Shown: positions 1 through 11,364 of the stretch, in pieces | Numbering within the stretch: the first letter of the stretch is position 1 | Layout of the letters: each line of letters opens with the position of its first letter | Origin: Anaerolinea sp. | Lineage (GTDB): Bacteria > Chloroflexota > Anaerolineae > Anaerolineales > Anaerolineaceae | Length of the DNA stretch: 64,000 nt | Direction of reading: 5' to 3' | Assembly: GCA_029975055.1 (NCBI GenBank) | Contig: JARKPU010000013.1 | Location: forward strand, 124,001 to 188,000 | The notes under the pieces: generated by a model | Seen by the model: only the letters and a program-made list of their open reading frames with translations | The model's database searches: none | What the model was told of the DNA's origin: nothing | Made by a program: the position numbers and the translations under genes

Positions 1-267
1 GGAGGTCCAGCCCATCGAAAGCGTGGATGGCCGCCTCGACGACCTGGGCGGGCGTCTCGGCGTTTGCAAGGTCGCCAGGCAGGGCAATCACCTCGACGCC
101 GGTCTGCGAAGCGATGCCGGCGCGCGATTGCTCCAACCGGGCAGCATCGCGGCTGTTGATGGCGACCCGTGCGCCTTCCTGGGCCAGCAGCAGGGCAGTG
201 GCGTAACCCAGCCCGCGGCTGGCGCCGGTGACGAGGGCTTTCTTTCCTTTCAATCCTAAGTCCATAC
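1..267 (-). CDS. Short-chain dehydrogenase/reductase (SDR), 3' part outside window
   Basis: N-terminal 89 codons of an SDR-family NAD(P)-dependent oxidoreductase; the rest lies beyond the left edge. The protein begins MDLGLKGKKALVTGASRGLG, so the family's TGxxxGxG dinucleotide-binding motif is at residues 14-21. A Rossmann-type arrangement follows, with NSR after the second strand and a GDL segment near residue 66. The ATG at 267 has a GGAG 6 nt upstream. It starts 11 nt after the DUF503 gene and is probably cotranscribed with it. The catalytic Tyr/Lys lie outside the window, so the substrate cannot be guessed. Its first residues resemble those of the SDR at 45182-45976. Confidence 0.85.
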
Positions 268-278
268 GCTTCTCCGCT

Positions 279-563
279 TTAGATCAACTCGATGCGTTGA
301 TCGGCTATCTCGATTTCTGTGAAATGCGGCGGAATATACTCGACGACCGATTGCAGAACCCGCCTCACCACGGCAGCGTCGTTGCTCAGTGTGGCGGCCG
401 CGATGACGGCTTCCTGCCAGCGGTCTTGAAAATCCACCTCGGCAGCGGCGAGGTTGAATTCGCGGCGCAGCCTGGCGAGCAGCGGCTTGAGCAGGCCGCG
501 CTTCTGCTTCAAGGAGGTGCAGCCCGGCAAAAACAGCCGCAAGGTGAGGATTCCGACAGTCAT
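279..563 (-). CDS. DUF503 family protein (YlxP-like)
   Basis: Small protein of about 94 residues matching the DUF503/YlxP family: it opens MTVGILTLRLFLPGCTSLKQ, then has the family's LKxKR core, a VAEVDFQD-like strand (here AAEVDFQDRWQEAV) and a conserved C-terminal strand. The family is often found near ribosome-assembly or translation genes and has no firmly known biochemical role. Two starts compete. ATG at 563 fits the family N-terminus and leaves a GGAG 11 nt upstream. TTG at 569 sits 5 nt from the same GGAG. ATG was chosen from family similarity. A strong promoter lies just upstream at 593-621. It precedes the partial SDR in the same operon. Confidence 0.82.
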   Translation of the reverse strand: MTVGILTLRLFLPGCTSLKQKRGLLKPLLARLRREFNLAAAEVDFQDRWQEAVIAAATLSNDAAVVRRVLQSVVEYIPPHFTEIEIADQRIELI

Positions 564-592
564 CGCCAAATTTGCTCCAATTGGTCGGCACT

Positions 593-621
593 AATGTAAT
601 CGATAACAGCCCTCCCGTCAA
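593..621 (-). promoter_or_regulatory. Sigma-70-type promoter for DUF503-SDR operon
   Basis: On the minus strand, TTGACG (621-616) and TACATT (598-593) are separated by 17 bp, five of six and four to five of six matches to the consensus hexamers. It reads towards the DUF503 start about 30 nt downstream and is back to back with the folC promoter. Confidence 0.65.
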
Positions 622-649
622 TGAGGGGGCGATCTTCTGATAGCTACTC

Positions 650-678
650 TTGCAGATTTGCTTCCGCGCGGTTACAAT
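650..678 (+). promoter_or_regulatory. Sigma-70-type promoter for folC
   Basis: TTGCAG (650-655), 17 bp, TACAAT (673-678). The predicted transcription start near 685 lies downstream of the upstream in-frame start at 658, which rules that start out on this transcript and supports ATG 715 for folC. Confidence 0.65.
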
Positions 679-714
679 GCCTTGCGATTATGTCTTGAAG
701 GTGAGCGCTGCAGC

Positions 715-2115
715 ATGTTCGATGAGATAGCCTACCAGGAAGCCCTGGATTATCTTTACAGCTTTGTAGATTACAGCCTGACGCGGAGTTTCCGTTATGC
801 GCCGGAGAAATTCGATTTAGGCCGCATGCACGCGTTGCTGAGCCTGCTGGGAGACCCTCACCGGTGCTGCCCGGTCATCCACGTGGCGGGGACGAAGGGA
901 AAAGGCTCCACGGCAGCGTTGATTGCCAGCGCCCTGCAGGCCGCCGGGCTGCGCACCGGCTTCTATTCCTCGCCGCACCTCGAGGACTACGGTGAACGCA
1001 TCCGCGTGAACGGGGTGAACATCAGCCATGCCGAACTGGCTGCGCTGGTCGAGGAGATCAAACCGAGTGTAGCCAAGATCGAGCGCCTGACCACGTTTGA
1101 GATCACCACAGCAATCGGGTTTCTCCACTTCGCCAGGCAGGGCTGTGATGCCGCGGTGATCGAAGTCGGCCTGGGCGGGCGGTTAGATGCCACCAACGTG
1201 GTGGACCCGCTGGTCAGCGTGATTACTTCGCTTTCGATGGATCACATGAATGTTTTAGGCGACACGCTGGCGAAGATCGCCTATGAGAAGGCAGGGATCA
1301 TCAAGCCCGGCAGGCCGATCGTGCTGGCCCCTCAGCGCGAAGAAGCCCGCCTGGTGGTGGAGCAGATTGCTCAAGAACGCAAAGCCCCGCTCAGTGAGGT
1401 TGGCAAAGACTACTTCTATGCGCCGTGGTCACATTCGCTCGATGGACAGACCTTCCTCGTCTGGCAGGCCAGCGAGCAGGCGCTGGTCGATGAATTTATT
1501 GAGAGCGGAGGTCAGGCTCCCTGGGAACCGCTGCGAATGCGCATCCCGCTCTTGGGGTATCACCAGGTGCAAAACGCAGCGACCGCCTTCACCGCGCTGC
1601 AGGCGGCAAAACAACAGGGGCTGCCTGTCAGCGAAGCGGCCATCCGCGAGGGCTTCCAAAAGGTGCAGTGGCAGGGGCGCTTCGAGGTCTTGCAGCGCAA
1701 CCCCATTTTGATCGTCGATTCGGCGCACAACCAGGATTCGGCGCTCAAGCTGCGCCTGACCATTGATGATTACCTGCCTGGAAGACCCGTGATTCTGCTT
1801 TTCGGCGCCTCGGAAGATAAGGACATCCGGGGGATGTTTGCAGAACTGCTCCCGCGCGTGCGCAGGCTGGTCGCCACGCAATCGGTACACCCCCGCGCGA
1901 TGGATGCCTATCAATTGGTGAGCCTGGCGCACACATTCGGCTGCCCTGCGCAGGCCATTTTGCCGGTGGAAGCTGCTCTGGCTGCGGCGGTAGACCTGGC
2001 AGAGCGTGAAGAGGCGGTGGTTGTGGCGGCCGGCAGCCTGTTCATCGCAGCCGCCGTGCGGGCCGCCTGGCAGACCGCCGCCATCACGAATGTGAAGCAT
2101 CCGGCAGGTTCTTGA
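715..2115 (+). CDS. folC: Bifunctional folylpolyglutamate synthase / dihydrofolate synthase
   Basis: Mur-ligase-family enzyme that ligates glutamate to dihydropteroate or folates using ATP, in the cytosol; 466 residues, close to the usual 420-460. Visible motifs are the P-loop HVAGTKGKGST, EVGLGGRLDATN, the TSLSMDHMNVLG segment and the C-terminal-domain DSAHN motif near the start of the glutamate ligase C domain. The open frame continues upstream to 658, but a good -10 box (673-678) lies inside that extension, and GAAGGTGAG at 697-705 sits 9 nt before ATG 715, so 715 is taken as the start. lon follows 16 nt downstream and may be cotranscribed. Confidence 0.95.
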   Translation: MFDEIAYQEALDYLYSFVDYSLTRSFRYAPEKFDLGRMHALLSLLGDPHRCCPVIHVAGTKGKGSTAALIASALQAAGLRTGFYSSPHLEDYGERIRVNGVNISHAELAALVEEIKPSVAKIERLTTFEITTAIGFLHFARQGCDAAVIEVGLGGRLDATNVVDPLVSVITSLSMDHMNVLGDTLAKIAYEKAGIIKPGRPIVLAPQREEARLVVEQIAQERKAPLSEVGKDYFYAPWSHSLDGQTFLVWQASEQALVDEFIESGGQAPWEPLRMRIPLLGYHQVQNAATAFTALQAAKQQGLPVSEAAIREGFQKVQWQGRFEVLQRNPILIVDSAHNQDSALKLRLTIDDYLPGRPVILLFGASEDKDIRGMFAELLPRVRRLVATQSVHPRAMDAYQLVSLAHTFGCPAQAILPVEAALAAAVDLAEREEAVVVAAGSLFIAAAVRAAWQTAAITNVKHPAGS

Positions 2116-2131
2116 GAGGAAACAGGGATTA

Positions 2132-4621
<2,490 letters not shown>

Positions 4622-4637
4622 AGCCGGTATAAAAATC

Positions 4638-4667
4638 AAAATGGGTGAGGTTCTCCTCACCCATTTT
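4638..4667. terminator. Bidirectional intrinsic terminator between lon and the coiled-coil gene
   Basis: Perfect 13-bp inverted repeat with a TTCT loop: arms 4638-4650 and 4655-4667. The outer arms are AAAAT and ATTTT, so a U-run follows the GC stem on either strand. It serves the convergent lon and the minus-strand gene ending at 4688. Confidence 0.85.
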
Positions 4668-4687
4668 CGTTTGGCATAACGGGCGGT

Positions 4688-5161
4688 TTATTCTTCCTTT
4701 GCCGTTTCTTGCATCTGGCGCTCGCTTTGGATGGCGCGAATGCCGTTGCGTGCCTGGCTGAGCAGGCGTTCCATTTCGGCTTCAAGGCGCGTGAGGGTTT
4801 CCAGCACGTATTCATCGGACTCGCGCATGATCACATTCACATCCTGGTGGGCCTGGGCGATGATCTGCTCGGCCCGGGCTTTGGCCTCGAGGACGATCGA
4901 ATCGCGCGAGGCAAGCGCTTCGCTCTTTTCGCGCGCCAGGGCGAGGGTGCGATTGGCTTCTTCCTGCGCCTGCGCCAGGATGCGGTCGCGCTGAGCCAGG
5001 AGCTGCTGGGCTTTTTTGATCTCTTCGGGGATGGAGACGCGCATCTGGTCGATCAGATCCAGCATGCGATCTTCGTTAACGATGACGCTGTGTGAGAATG
5101 GGAGCGGGCGGCTCTCATTGAATAATTCCTCTAACCGGTCCACAAGGTGCAGGATGTCCAT
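4688..5161 (-). CDS. Coiled-coil protein, DivIVA/SepIVA-like or 'V-ATPase subunit H'-like
   Basis: 157-residue protein that begins MDILHLVDRLEELFNESRPL, followed by a long heptad-like helix rich in Ala, Glu, Gln and Arg from about residue 45 to the end. This pattern resembles short DivIVA/SepIVA-like proteins, often annotated as ATPase subunit-like, that scaffold cell-division or envelope factors; the link is by composition and layout, not clear motifs. ATG 5161 was chosen because GGAGG lies 6 nt upstream; a TTG at 5167 is too close to that site. It follows coaD in the fakA-recG-coaD group by about 120 nt. Confidence 0.7.
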   Translation of the reverse strand: MDILHLVDRLEELFNESRPLPFSHSVIVNEDRMLDLIDQMRVSIPEEIKKAQQLLAQRDRILAQAQEEANRTLALAREKSEALASRDSIVLEAKARAEQIIAQAHQDVNVIMRESDEYVLETLTRLEAEMERLLSQARNGIRAIQSERQMQETAKEE

Positions 5162-5283
5162 ACTCAACCTCCGCGTCTTTTCGCTTACCCCAAATGATGC
5201 AAGTATCAGGCCAGGAAACGTACCTTAATTATAGTGGATTTCTTAAGAATCTGTCAGCCCGCAGCAGAACGACCTTGGCGCGC

Positions 5284-5808
5284 TCAATCGCGCAGGGAGG
5301 CCTGTGGAACGATGTTATGGCCTTCGCCGAGTTCCACAAAGCGCCTGCGCAGCGCCTGGGCCACGTGTTCGGGCACCATGCTCGAAACGTCGCCGCCCAA
5401 TGAGGCGATCTCGCGCACGGTGGTTGATGAGAGAAAGGTGTGTTCTTCGTTGGTGATCAAAGCCACCACGTCGATATCCGGCGCCAGGCGGTGGTTGGCG
5501 AGGGCCATGCGGAATTCATACTCGAAATCCGAGAACACGCGCAGACCGCGCACGATCACCTGGGCATGGTTGGCGCGGCAGACATCCACCGTCAGCCCGC
5601 GATAACCGATGACCTTGATGTTGGGGTCGTTTTCGAAGGTGGTGCGCACCAACGAGAGCCGTTCGCCGGGCATGAAGAGCAGGTTCTTCAGCGGGCGGTC
5701 GTAGACGGCGATGATCAGTTCATCGAAAATCCGCGCGGCGCGCCGGGCGATATCAATGTGCCCGTAATGGATAGGGTCGAAAGAGCCGGGAAACAAACCG
5801 CGAACCAT
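5284..5808 (-). CDS. coaD: Phosphopantetheine adenylyltransferase
   Basis: Catalyses adenylation of 4'-phosphopantetheine to dephospho-CoA, the fourth step of coenzyme A synthesis. The nucleotidyltransferase fold shows PGSFDPIHYGH at 7-17 with the HxGH motif at 14-17, and the C-terminal SSTTVRE motif at 127-133. At 174 residues it is slightly longer than the common 160, with an extra C-terminal tail. The ATG overlaps the recG stop (ATGA), indicating translational coupling. The rsmD gene often found beside coaD is absent here. Confidence 0.95.
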   Translation of the reverse strand: MVRGLFPGSFDPIHYGHIDIARRAARIFDELIIAVYDRPLKNLLFMPGERLSLVRTTFENDPNIKVIGYRGLTVDVCRANHAQVIVRGLRVFSDFEYEFRMALANHRLAPDIDVVALITNEEHTFLSSTTVREIASLGGDVSSMVPEHVAQALRRRFVELGEGHNIVPQASLRD

Positions 5809-8276
5809 CAGCTCACATCTCCTCTCCCGCCGCCCCAGAATTGCTCCAGCCGTTGGGCAAGCAGGGCGTGTTCAGGCGCGGATAGATCAGGATCTGCCTC
5901 GAAAATGTGGTGGGCCTGCTGGCGCGCCTTTTCGATCAATTTGACATCCGTCAGGTTTGCCATGCGCAGCTCATTGAAGCCCGCCTGGCGCGTGCCGAGG
6001 AATTCTCCGGGGCCGCGCTGCTCGAGGTCGCGTTCGGCCAGGACGAACCCGTCGTTGGTCTCAGCCATCACCGAGAGACGGGCGTTTTCGAGCTCATCTT
6101 CTTTATCTGGGATGAGCAAGCAATAGGCCTGAGCATCTCCGCGGCCGACTCGCCCGCGGAACTGATGAAGCTGCGCCAGCCCGAAGCGGTTTGCACCTTC
6201 GATGAGCATCACCGTGGCATTGGGGATATCGACGCCGACCTCGACCACCGAGGTGGACACCAGTACGTGGTACTCGCGGTCGCGGAAGCGGCGCATCGTC
6301 TCGTCCTTTTCCTCTGGGCGCATCCGGCCGTGCAGCAGCCCGATGGTGAGGTCGGGGAAGATTTCTTTTTGCAGGCGCGCGTGGGCCTCGACGGCTGCCA
6401 GCGTTTCTTCCTTCTCGCCTTGTTCGACCATCGGGTAGATGATAAATGCCTGGTAGCCCTGGCTCACCTGGCTCTTGATCAACTGGTAGGCGCGCTCGCG
6501 TTCGAGCGGATGCAGCACGTGGGTGCTCACGGGCTGCCGCCCGGCGGGCATTTCATCCATCACCGTCAGGTCGAGGTCGCCGTAGATCGTCAAGGCAAGC
6601 GAGCGGGGGATGGGGGTGGCCGTCATCACCAACAGGTGCGGGCTGGAGCCTTTCGCGCGCAGCGCAGACCGCTGGGCCACGCCAAAGCGGTGCTGTTCAT
6701 CCACCACGGCGATCTGTAAATCCTTGAACACGATTGGATCTTCGATCAACGAGTGCGTGCCGATGACCAGTTTAATGCTGCCATCGGCCAGGCCTGCGCG
6801 GATTTCCTCTTTTTCGGCCTCGCGGGTATCGCCAACCAACAGGCGCACTTCGCCGGGGGCAAGGACGGCTGGCGAGGTTTCATCACCGGATGCCAGCAGG
6901 CGGCTGAAGCTGCGAAAGTGCTGCTCTGCCAGGATGCTGGTTGGGGCCATCACGGCAGCCTGTGCGCCCTGCCGGACGACCATCGCCACCGCCAGCGCGG
7001 CCACCACCGTCTTGCCCGAACCCACATCGCCTTGCAGCAGGCGGTCCATCGGGCGGCCTGAGGCAAGGTCGGCGCGGATTTCATCCACGGCGCGCAGCTG
7101 CGCCCCGGTGAGGGGGAAGGGCAGGCGGGCAAGCCGGGCATCCAGCCAATCCTGATCAACGCTATACGTGCGGGCGCTGGCGGCCTGCCAGGCGCGTTTT
7201 TGGCGCAGCACCCCCAGCTGGAGCAGGAAGATCTCATCAAATGCCAGGCGCCAGCGGGCCTGGTCGAGTGTATCTTGAGAGGTTGGGAAATGAGCCTGCT
7301 GGATGGCGGTGCCCAGGTCGAGCAGCTTCAGGTTGGCGCGCACCGATGGGGGGAGGAAATCCGGCACGCGCGGCGCCCAGAAAGAGACCGTGTTGTAGAT
7401 GTTCTTCCGCAGCCACCGCTGGCTGATGTTTGCCGTCAACGGATAGACGGGGACGATGCGGTTGGTGTGCAGGTGCTCGCGCTCCAGTTCTTCGATCTCC
7501 GGGCGGTTCATCACCTTGCGGCCCAGGTACTGCTCGACCTTGCCCGAAACGACCACCTGCATCCCGGCGGAGAAACGGTTCGTCAGGTACTGCTTGCCAA
7601 ACCAGGTGAGTTTCAGGGTTCCCGTCCCATCGCTGATGACTGCTTCAGTGATTTCACCAAAGCGGCTTTTCGTCTCTCTGGATTGGATGGCCTGTATTGT
7701 GCCCAGGATAGTGACTTCATCACCATACTCGAGGCGGTTGATCGGCTTCAGGCGGCTGTAGTCATCGTAACGGCGGGGGAAGAAGTAGAGCAGGTCGCCC
7801 ACGGTTTGCAGCCCCAGGCGGGCCAGGTCACGGGCGTGGCTGTCGCCGATGCCCCGCGCGGCGGTTAACGGGGCATCCAGCCCTGCTTCCTTGCGGGGCG
7901 GTTCCGGCCTGGCAGGGCGTTCTGGAGCAGGCAGCCGTTCGGCGGCAGGCTTTGCAGGTGAGAGCTCACCTGAGTTTCCAATCGGCTCAGGTGTCCCTTC
8001 GAGGACCGCCGGGAGGGGTTGTGGAGCCGGCGGGTTGATCAATTGCTGGCTGAGCGAATTGATGGCCGCTTCTCGGCTGGAGGGGTCTAGCTGGGGGTAT
8101 TGTTCTAAGAATTGGACAATCGACCGGATAAAGTCTTCGTCCAGGCGGTTGGAACGGGCTTCGCTTTCCCACCCGGGGATGATTTTATCCAGCCCGCCGA
8201 CCACCGCACGATTATCGAAACCACGCTCACGCTCTAGTTTGATGAATTTTTGAAGTTTTTCGATGGATGAGAGCAT
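5808..8276 (-). CDS. recG: ATP-dependent DNA helicase RecG
   Basis: Superfamily 2 helicase that remodels stalled replication forks and Holliday junctions. It is about 822 residues, longer than the usual 690, because of a Pro-rich N-terminal extension of about 140 residues. The order is extension, OB-fold wedge domain (GDLLYFFPRRYDD followed by the TILGTI strand), Walker A GDVGSGKT near residue 415, the DEQHRFG box near 530, and HQFRGRVGRG motif VI. ATG 8276 (MLSSIEKL) was preferred over ATG 8294 because the protein reads like related N-termini from there. Neither start has a good ribosome-binding site, and TACAAT lies 6 nt upstream of ATG 8276. Confidence 0.94.
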   Translation of the reverse strand: MLSSIEKLQKFIKLERERGFDNRAVVGGLDKIIPGWESEARSNRLDEDFIRSIVQFLEQYPQLDPSSREAAINSLSQQLINPPAPQPLPAVLEGTPEPIGNSGELSPAKPAAERLPAPERPARPEPPRKEAGLDAPLTAARGIGDSHARDLARLGLQTVGDLLYFFPRRYDDYSRLKPINRLEYGDEVTILGTIQAIQSRETKSRFGEITEAVISDGTGTLKLTWFGKQYLTNRFSAGMQVVVSGKVEQYLGRKVMNRPEIEELEREHLHTNRIVPVYPLTANISQRWLRKNIYNTVSFWAPRVPDFLPPSVRANLKLLDLGTAIQQAHFPTSQDTLDQARWRLAFDEIFLLQLGVLRQKRAWQAASARTYSVDQDWLDARLARLPFPLTGAQLRAVDEIRADLASGRPMDRLLQGDVGSGKTVVAALAVAMVVRQGAQAAVMAPTSILAEQHFRSFSRLLASGDETSPAVLAPGEVRLLVGDTREAEKEEIRAGLADGSIKLVIGTHSLIEDPIVFKDLQIAVVDEQHRFGVAQRSALRAKGSSPHLLVMTATPIPRSLALTIYGDLDLTVMDEMPAGRQPVSTHVLHPLERERAYQLIKSQVSQGYQAFIIYPMVEQGEKEETLAAVEAHARLQKEIFPDLTIGLLHGRMRPEEKDETMRRFRDREYHVLVSTSVVEVGVDIPNATVMLIEGANRFGLAQLHQFRGRVGRGDAQAYCLLIPDKEDELENARLSVMAETNDGFVLAERDLEQRGPGEFLGTRQAGFNELRMANLTDVKLIEKARQQAHHIFEADPDLSAPEHALLAQRLEQFWGGGRGDVS

Positions 8277-8301
8277 AAAAGTATTGTACCGCATTCCGTT
8301 G

Positions 8302-9150
8302 TCATTCTGCTTCCATGATGATCAACGCCAGCGCGCGCGGGCCGATCAGTGTGGCCAATGGAAGGTTGATGGTGTGCTCGCTGAACGGCGTCTTCGGAAA
8401 ATGGTCCGAAGCGTGCTCGCGCAGGATGTGTGACTCGTGGTTGAAAGGCGCCGCGCCCTGGATGAGGGCAATATGCTGAAGGTGATCGAACTCGCCCAGG
8501 AATTCCTGGAAGAAATCCATCACACCGCGAATGTTGCGCGCCTTCTCGATGGGGCTGAGCTTGCCTTCTTCGAGCGAAAAGATTGGGATCAGGCCCAGCA
8601 TTTCGCCCACGGTCGCCTGCGCCAGGTCAATGAAACCGGCTTCGCTCAGGTATGAAAGACCGGCCGTCGAGAGCAAAGTGTACACGCGCGGAACGGCCTT
8701 GCGCACACGGCGCTCGATTTCGGTGGCGCTCAACCCGTTGGCGGCCGATTCGGCGGCCAGCTGCACCAGCAGCCCCAGGCCGACCGAGGTGGTCTGCGAA
8801 TCGATCAACGTGACGGGGATGATGCTCTTCACGCTGGAAGCGGCCTTTTCGGCCTGAGCGAAGAGGCCGCTCAACTCGCTGGATGTGAAGATGGCAATGA
8901 TTTCCTGGTAATAGAGCGCCAGGTTTTGCAGGAGGAGTGAGATCTTCTCGGCTTCCGGAGGAACCAGGCGCGGGTTCAGTTTTTCGCCGGCCACCGGCGG
9001 CAGGCTGGTGGAGCGATAGCCCTCGCCCTCGGGGTACACCTGGTTTTGGAGATGGACATCGTACGCGATCACGCGCACGTCGTTCCGGCCTGCAAATCCT
9101 GGTTGGGTGAATTGGACGGCAGAGTCGGTCAGGATGCAGATTGAACTCAT
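8302..9150 (-). CDS. DegV family fatty-acid-binding protein (FakB-like)
   Basis: DegV proteins bind a fatty acid and present it to the kinase FakA, giving acyl-phosphate for phospholipid synthesis. The 282-residue protein shows the family signatures TDSAVQF at 8-14, TSSELSG around 89-95, and IDSQTTSVGLG in the middle, with a conserved GPRALA segment near the C-terminus. It starts 3 nt after the fakA stop, so the pair is almost certainly cotranslated, which supports the FakA-FakB assignment. The acyl-chain preference cannot be read. Confidence 0.9.
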   Translation of the reverse strand: MSSICILTDSAVQFTQPGFAGRNDVRVIAYDVHLQNQVYPEGEGYRSTSLPPVAGEKLNPRLVPPEAEKISLLLQNLALYYQEIIAIFTSSELSGLFAQAEKAASSVKSIIPVTLIDSQTTSVGLGLLVQLAAESAANGLSATEIERRVRKAVPRVYTLLSTAGLSYLSEAGFIDLAQATVGEMLGLIPIFSLEEGKLSPIEKARNIRGVMDFFQEFLGEFDHLQHIALIQGAAPFNHESHILREHASDHFPKTPFSEHTINLPLATLIGPRALALIIMEAE

Positions 9151-9153
9151 AGC

Positions 9154-10842
9154 TCATTCAATAGCGATGATGAATTGGTAGTAGGGTTGCCCGCCCTCGT
9201 GAACTTCGATTTCATGTGAGGGGTATGAAACCCGCACTTTATCGGCGATCTGATTGACCTCTTTATGATCGATGTTGTTCCCATAATAGAGGGTGATCCG
9301 CTCGCGGTCGGCGGTATTGGCCTTCTCGAGCAGGCCGGTGACGGCCGCTTCCAGCGAGGTGGTCGAAACCACCAGCTGGCCATCCAGCAGAGCGATGACT
9401 TCACCCTCTTGCACTTTCACCCCGTTGATATCCACCGAACGCGTTGCGGTGGTGATTTCGCCGGTTTCCACTTCGGTGATGGCTTCGTTCATTTCATCGA
9501 CCAGCTCATCCAGCTCGCCGTTGGGGTTGTGGCGGAAAATCGCGTTAATCCCCTGCGGAACGCTCCGGCAGGGGATGACTCTGACCTTCTTCAGCGAAAT
9601 ATCGGCGCAATTCTTCGCGGCCAGGATAATATTTTTGTTGTTTGGAAGGATGATGATCTTATCGGTTGGCAGGTTTTCAAAAGCAGAAAGAATTTCCTCG
9701 GTGGAAGGGTTCATCGTCTGGCCGCCCTCGACGATCGCCGCCGCGCCCAGGCTGGCAAAGATGCGCGCAAATCCGTCTCCCGGCGAGACGGCCACCACCG
9801 CCACCTGGCCCGGTTCCACCTCGGCCAGCTCGAGCGCGGGCTGTTCCTGTTTCTTTCCAATCTGCTCCATCTGAGCGAGCAGGTTTTCCATGGCGATTTT
9901 CGTGATGGTGCCCTTGCTCATGATGTAATCAATGGGGGCATAGCGTTTCTCTGTCGGCACGTGGATGTGCATGCGGTACATGCCTTCGCCTTCGCCCACC
10001 TGGATGGATGTGCCGATTTCCGAAAGGTCGGCATAGAACCGCTGCAGGTCGAGGGGTTCGCTGGGGTGGAAGTCCACCACCACCTCGTAATCCTGGCCCG
10101 GTTCGATCTCTTCGGTGGCCTGATCGAGCTGCATGGCCGAAATTGGCTGGACGGCCCCCAGGCTGATATCCAAAGGCAGGCCTTTGAGGTGGCGAAGCAT
10201 CCCTTCGAGGATGAAGAACAGGCCTTTTCCGCCAGAATCCACCACACCCGCCTGTTTGAGGATGGGCAGAAGGTCGGGCGTGCGTTTGACCGATTCATCA
10301 GCGGCGGCGACAACCTGCTCGAGCAATTCCACCAGGTTGGAGGTGGAAGCGCGGGCCTTTTCGACCGCCGCAGCGATATCTTTGGCCACGGTCAAAATGG
10401 TGCCTTCCACCGGGCGCACGACGCCCTTATAGGCGGTATTACGGCTTTCGGCCAGGGCACGGACGAAAAGGTCTGCGTCCATCATATCCAGGTTATCGAG
10501 CGCGCGGGCGAAACCGCGCCACAATTGAGAAAGGATGACGCCAGAATTCCCGCGCGCGCCCATCAACGCGCCTTGCGCCACGTTGTGCGCCATTTTGCCC
10601 ACGTTCGTCTCAGTGGAATTGGCAATTTCCGCATAAGCGGCCTGCATCGTCAACACCATGTTCGTGCCCGTATCACCATCCGGCACAGGGAACACGTTGA
10701 GCGCGTTCACGGTTTGCATATTGGTCTTCAGCCAGGTGAGACCGGCTTCGACTAACGTGCGCAAGCCCTGTCCTTCCAGAATGGAAGGGGTTTCAGGGTC
10801 TGCTGCATCTGTGGCGGATGGGTTTTGCATGTCAATAGTCAT
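9154..10842 (-). CDS. fakA: Fatty acid kinase subunit FakA (DAK2 domain protein)
   Basis: Phosphorylates fatty acids held by DegV/FakB proteins. The N-terminal DhaL-type kinase domain carries VPDGDTGTN (53-61), whose aspartates coordinate Mg-ATP, and GARGNSGVILSQ near residue 98. A middle domain follows, then a C-terminal DegV-like domain. The length of 562 matches the usual 540-560. ATG 10842 has GGAG 4 nt upstream; the longer frame to 10860 begins with TTG and no site. It lies between asp23 (upstream) and the degV-like gene, the same order as yloU-yloV in Bacillus subtilis. Confidence 0.94.
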   Translation of the reverse strand: MTIDMQNPSATDAADPETPSILEGQGLRTLVEAGLTWLKTNMQTVNALNVFPVPDGDTGTNMVLTMQAAYAEIANSTETNVGKMAHNVAQGALMGARGNSGVILSQLWRGFARALDNLDMMDADLFVRALAESRNTAYKGVVRPVEGTILTVAKDIAAAVEKARASTSNLVELLEQVVAAADESVKRTPDLLPILKQAGVVDSGGKGLFFILEGMLRHLKGLPLDISLGAVQPISAMQLDQATEEIEPGQDYEVVVDFHPSEPLDLQRFYADLSEIGTSIQVGEGEGMYRMHIHVPTEKRYAPIDYIMSKGTITKIAMENLLAQMEQIGKKQEQPALELAEVEPGQVAVVAVSPGDGFARIFASLGAAAIVEGGQTMNPSTEEILSAFENLPTDKIIILPNNKNIILAAKNCADISLKKVRVIPCRSVPQGINAIFRHNPNGELDELVDEMNEAITEVETGEITTATRSVDINGVKVQEGEVIALLDGQLVVSTTSLEAAVTGLLEKANTADRERITLYYGNNIDHKEVNQIADKVRVSYPSHEIEVHEGGQPYYQFIIAIE

Positions 10843-10879
10843 AGCGCTCCAAAAATCCAATGATTTTACCTGAAAATAA

Positions 10880-11233
10880 TTAATCGGGATTGCTGACCCT
10901 CAAGCCGCGGACATGAACATTGACATGACTTACCGGCAGGCCGATGGTTTTCTCCACCTGGTATTTGACGTTCTCTGAAACCGTAGTGGCGACTGTCTTG
11001 ATGCGCGTCCCGTATTCGACGATGATATATAGATCGATGAGGATGGCTTTGTTTACAAAGCGAATTTCTACGCCAAGAGTGGGGTCTTTGACCAGCACCT
11101 GGACAAGCCCCTCGGCGAGGTTCTTGGCGGCCAGCCCAACCACCCCATACGATGAGAGCGCCGATTGGCAGGCGACGGTGGCAATGGCTCGGTAGGATAC
11201 GAAGGTATTGCCAAGCGAGTTGCTTTCGTTCAT
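10880..11233 (-). CDS. Asp23/Gls24 family envelope stress response protein
   Basis: Short (117 residues) Asp23-fold protein of the YloU type. It shows the family's alternating pattern: a strand VSYRAIATVACQSALSSYGVVG, then DLYIIVEYGTRIKTVATTVSENV, then the VNVHVRGL ending common to the family. In Firmicutes, Asp23-type proteins are envelope-associated and alkaline-shock-induced. It is the first gene of a minus-strand group that continues with fakA, degV, recG and coaD, and it is divergent from rpmB; both arrangements are conserved in many Gram-positive genomes. Confidence 0.9.
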   Translation of the reverse strand: MNESNSLGNTFVSYRAIATVACQSALSSYGVVGLAAKNLAEGLVQVLVKDPTLGVEIRFVNKAILIDLYIIVEYGTRIKTVATTVSENVKYQVEKTIGLPVSHVNVHVRGLRVSNPD

Positions 11234-11264
11234 GTGTTCAACCTTTTGTTTATTAACACAGTTC

Positions 11265-11293
11265 TTGTCTATGGATGCGAGCTGTGGTAGAAT
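11265..11293 (+). promoter_or_regulatory. Sigma-70-type promoter for rpmB
   Basis: TTGTCT (11265-11270), 17 bp, TAGAAT (11288-11293); good spacing and four to five matches in each hexamer. It sits in the 131-bp gap between divergent asp23 and rpmB and would give an rpmB leader of about 65 nt. Confidence 0.6.
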
Positions 11294-11364
11294 TGCACCT
11301 CGTTGCAGGATGGCTGGGCCCTTCCTGACACCGACCTGGTATTATAGCAAGAAAGGACTCAAAA

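Noticed and set aside
9265..10755. Long open frame antisense to fakA (496 codons)
   Set aside because: FakA has all family motifs on the minus strand. The antisense chain is His/Arg-rich with no domain.
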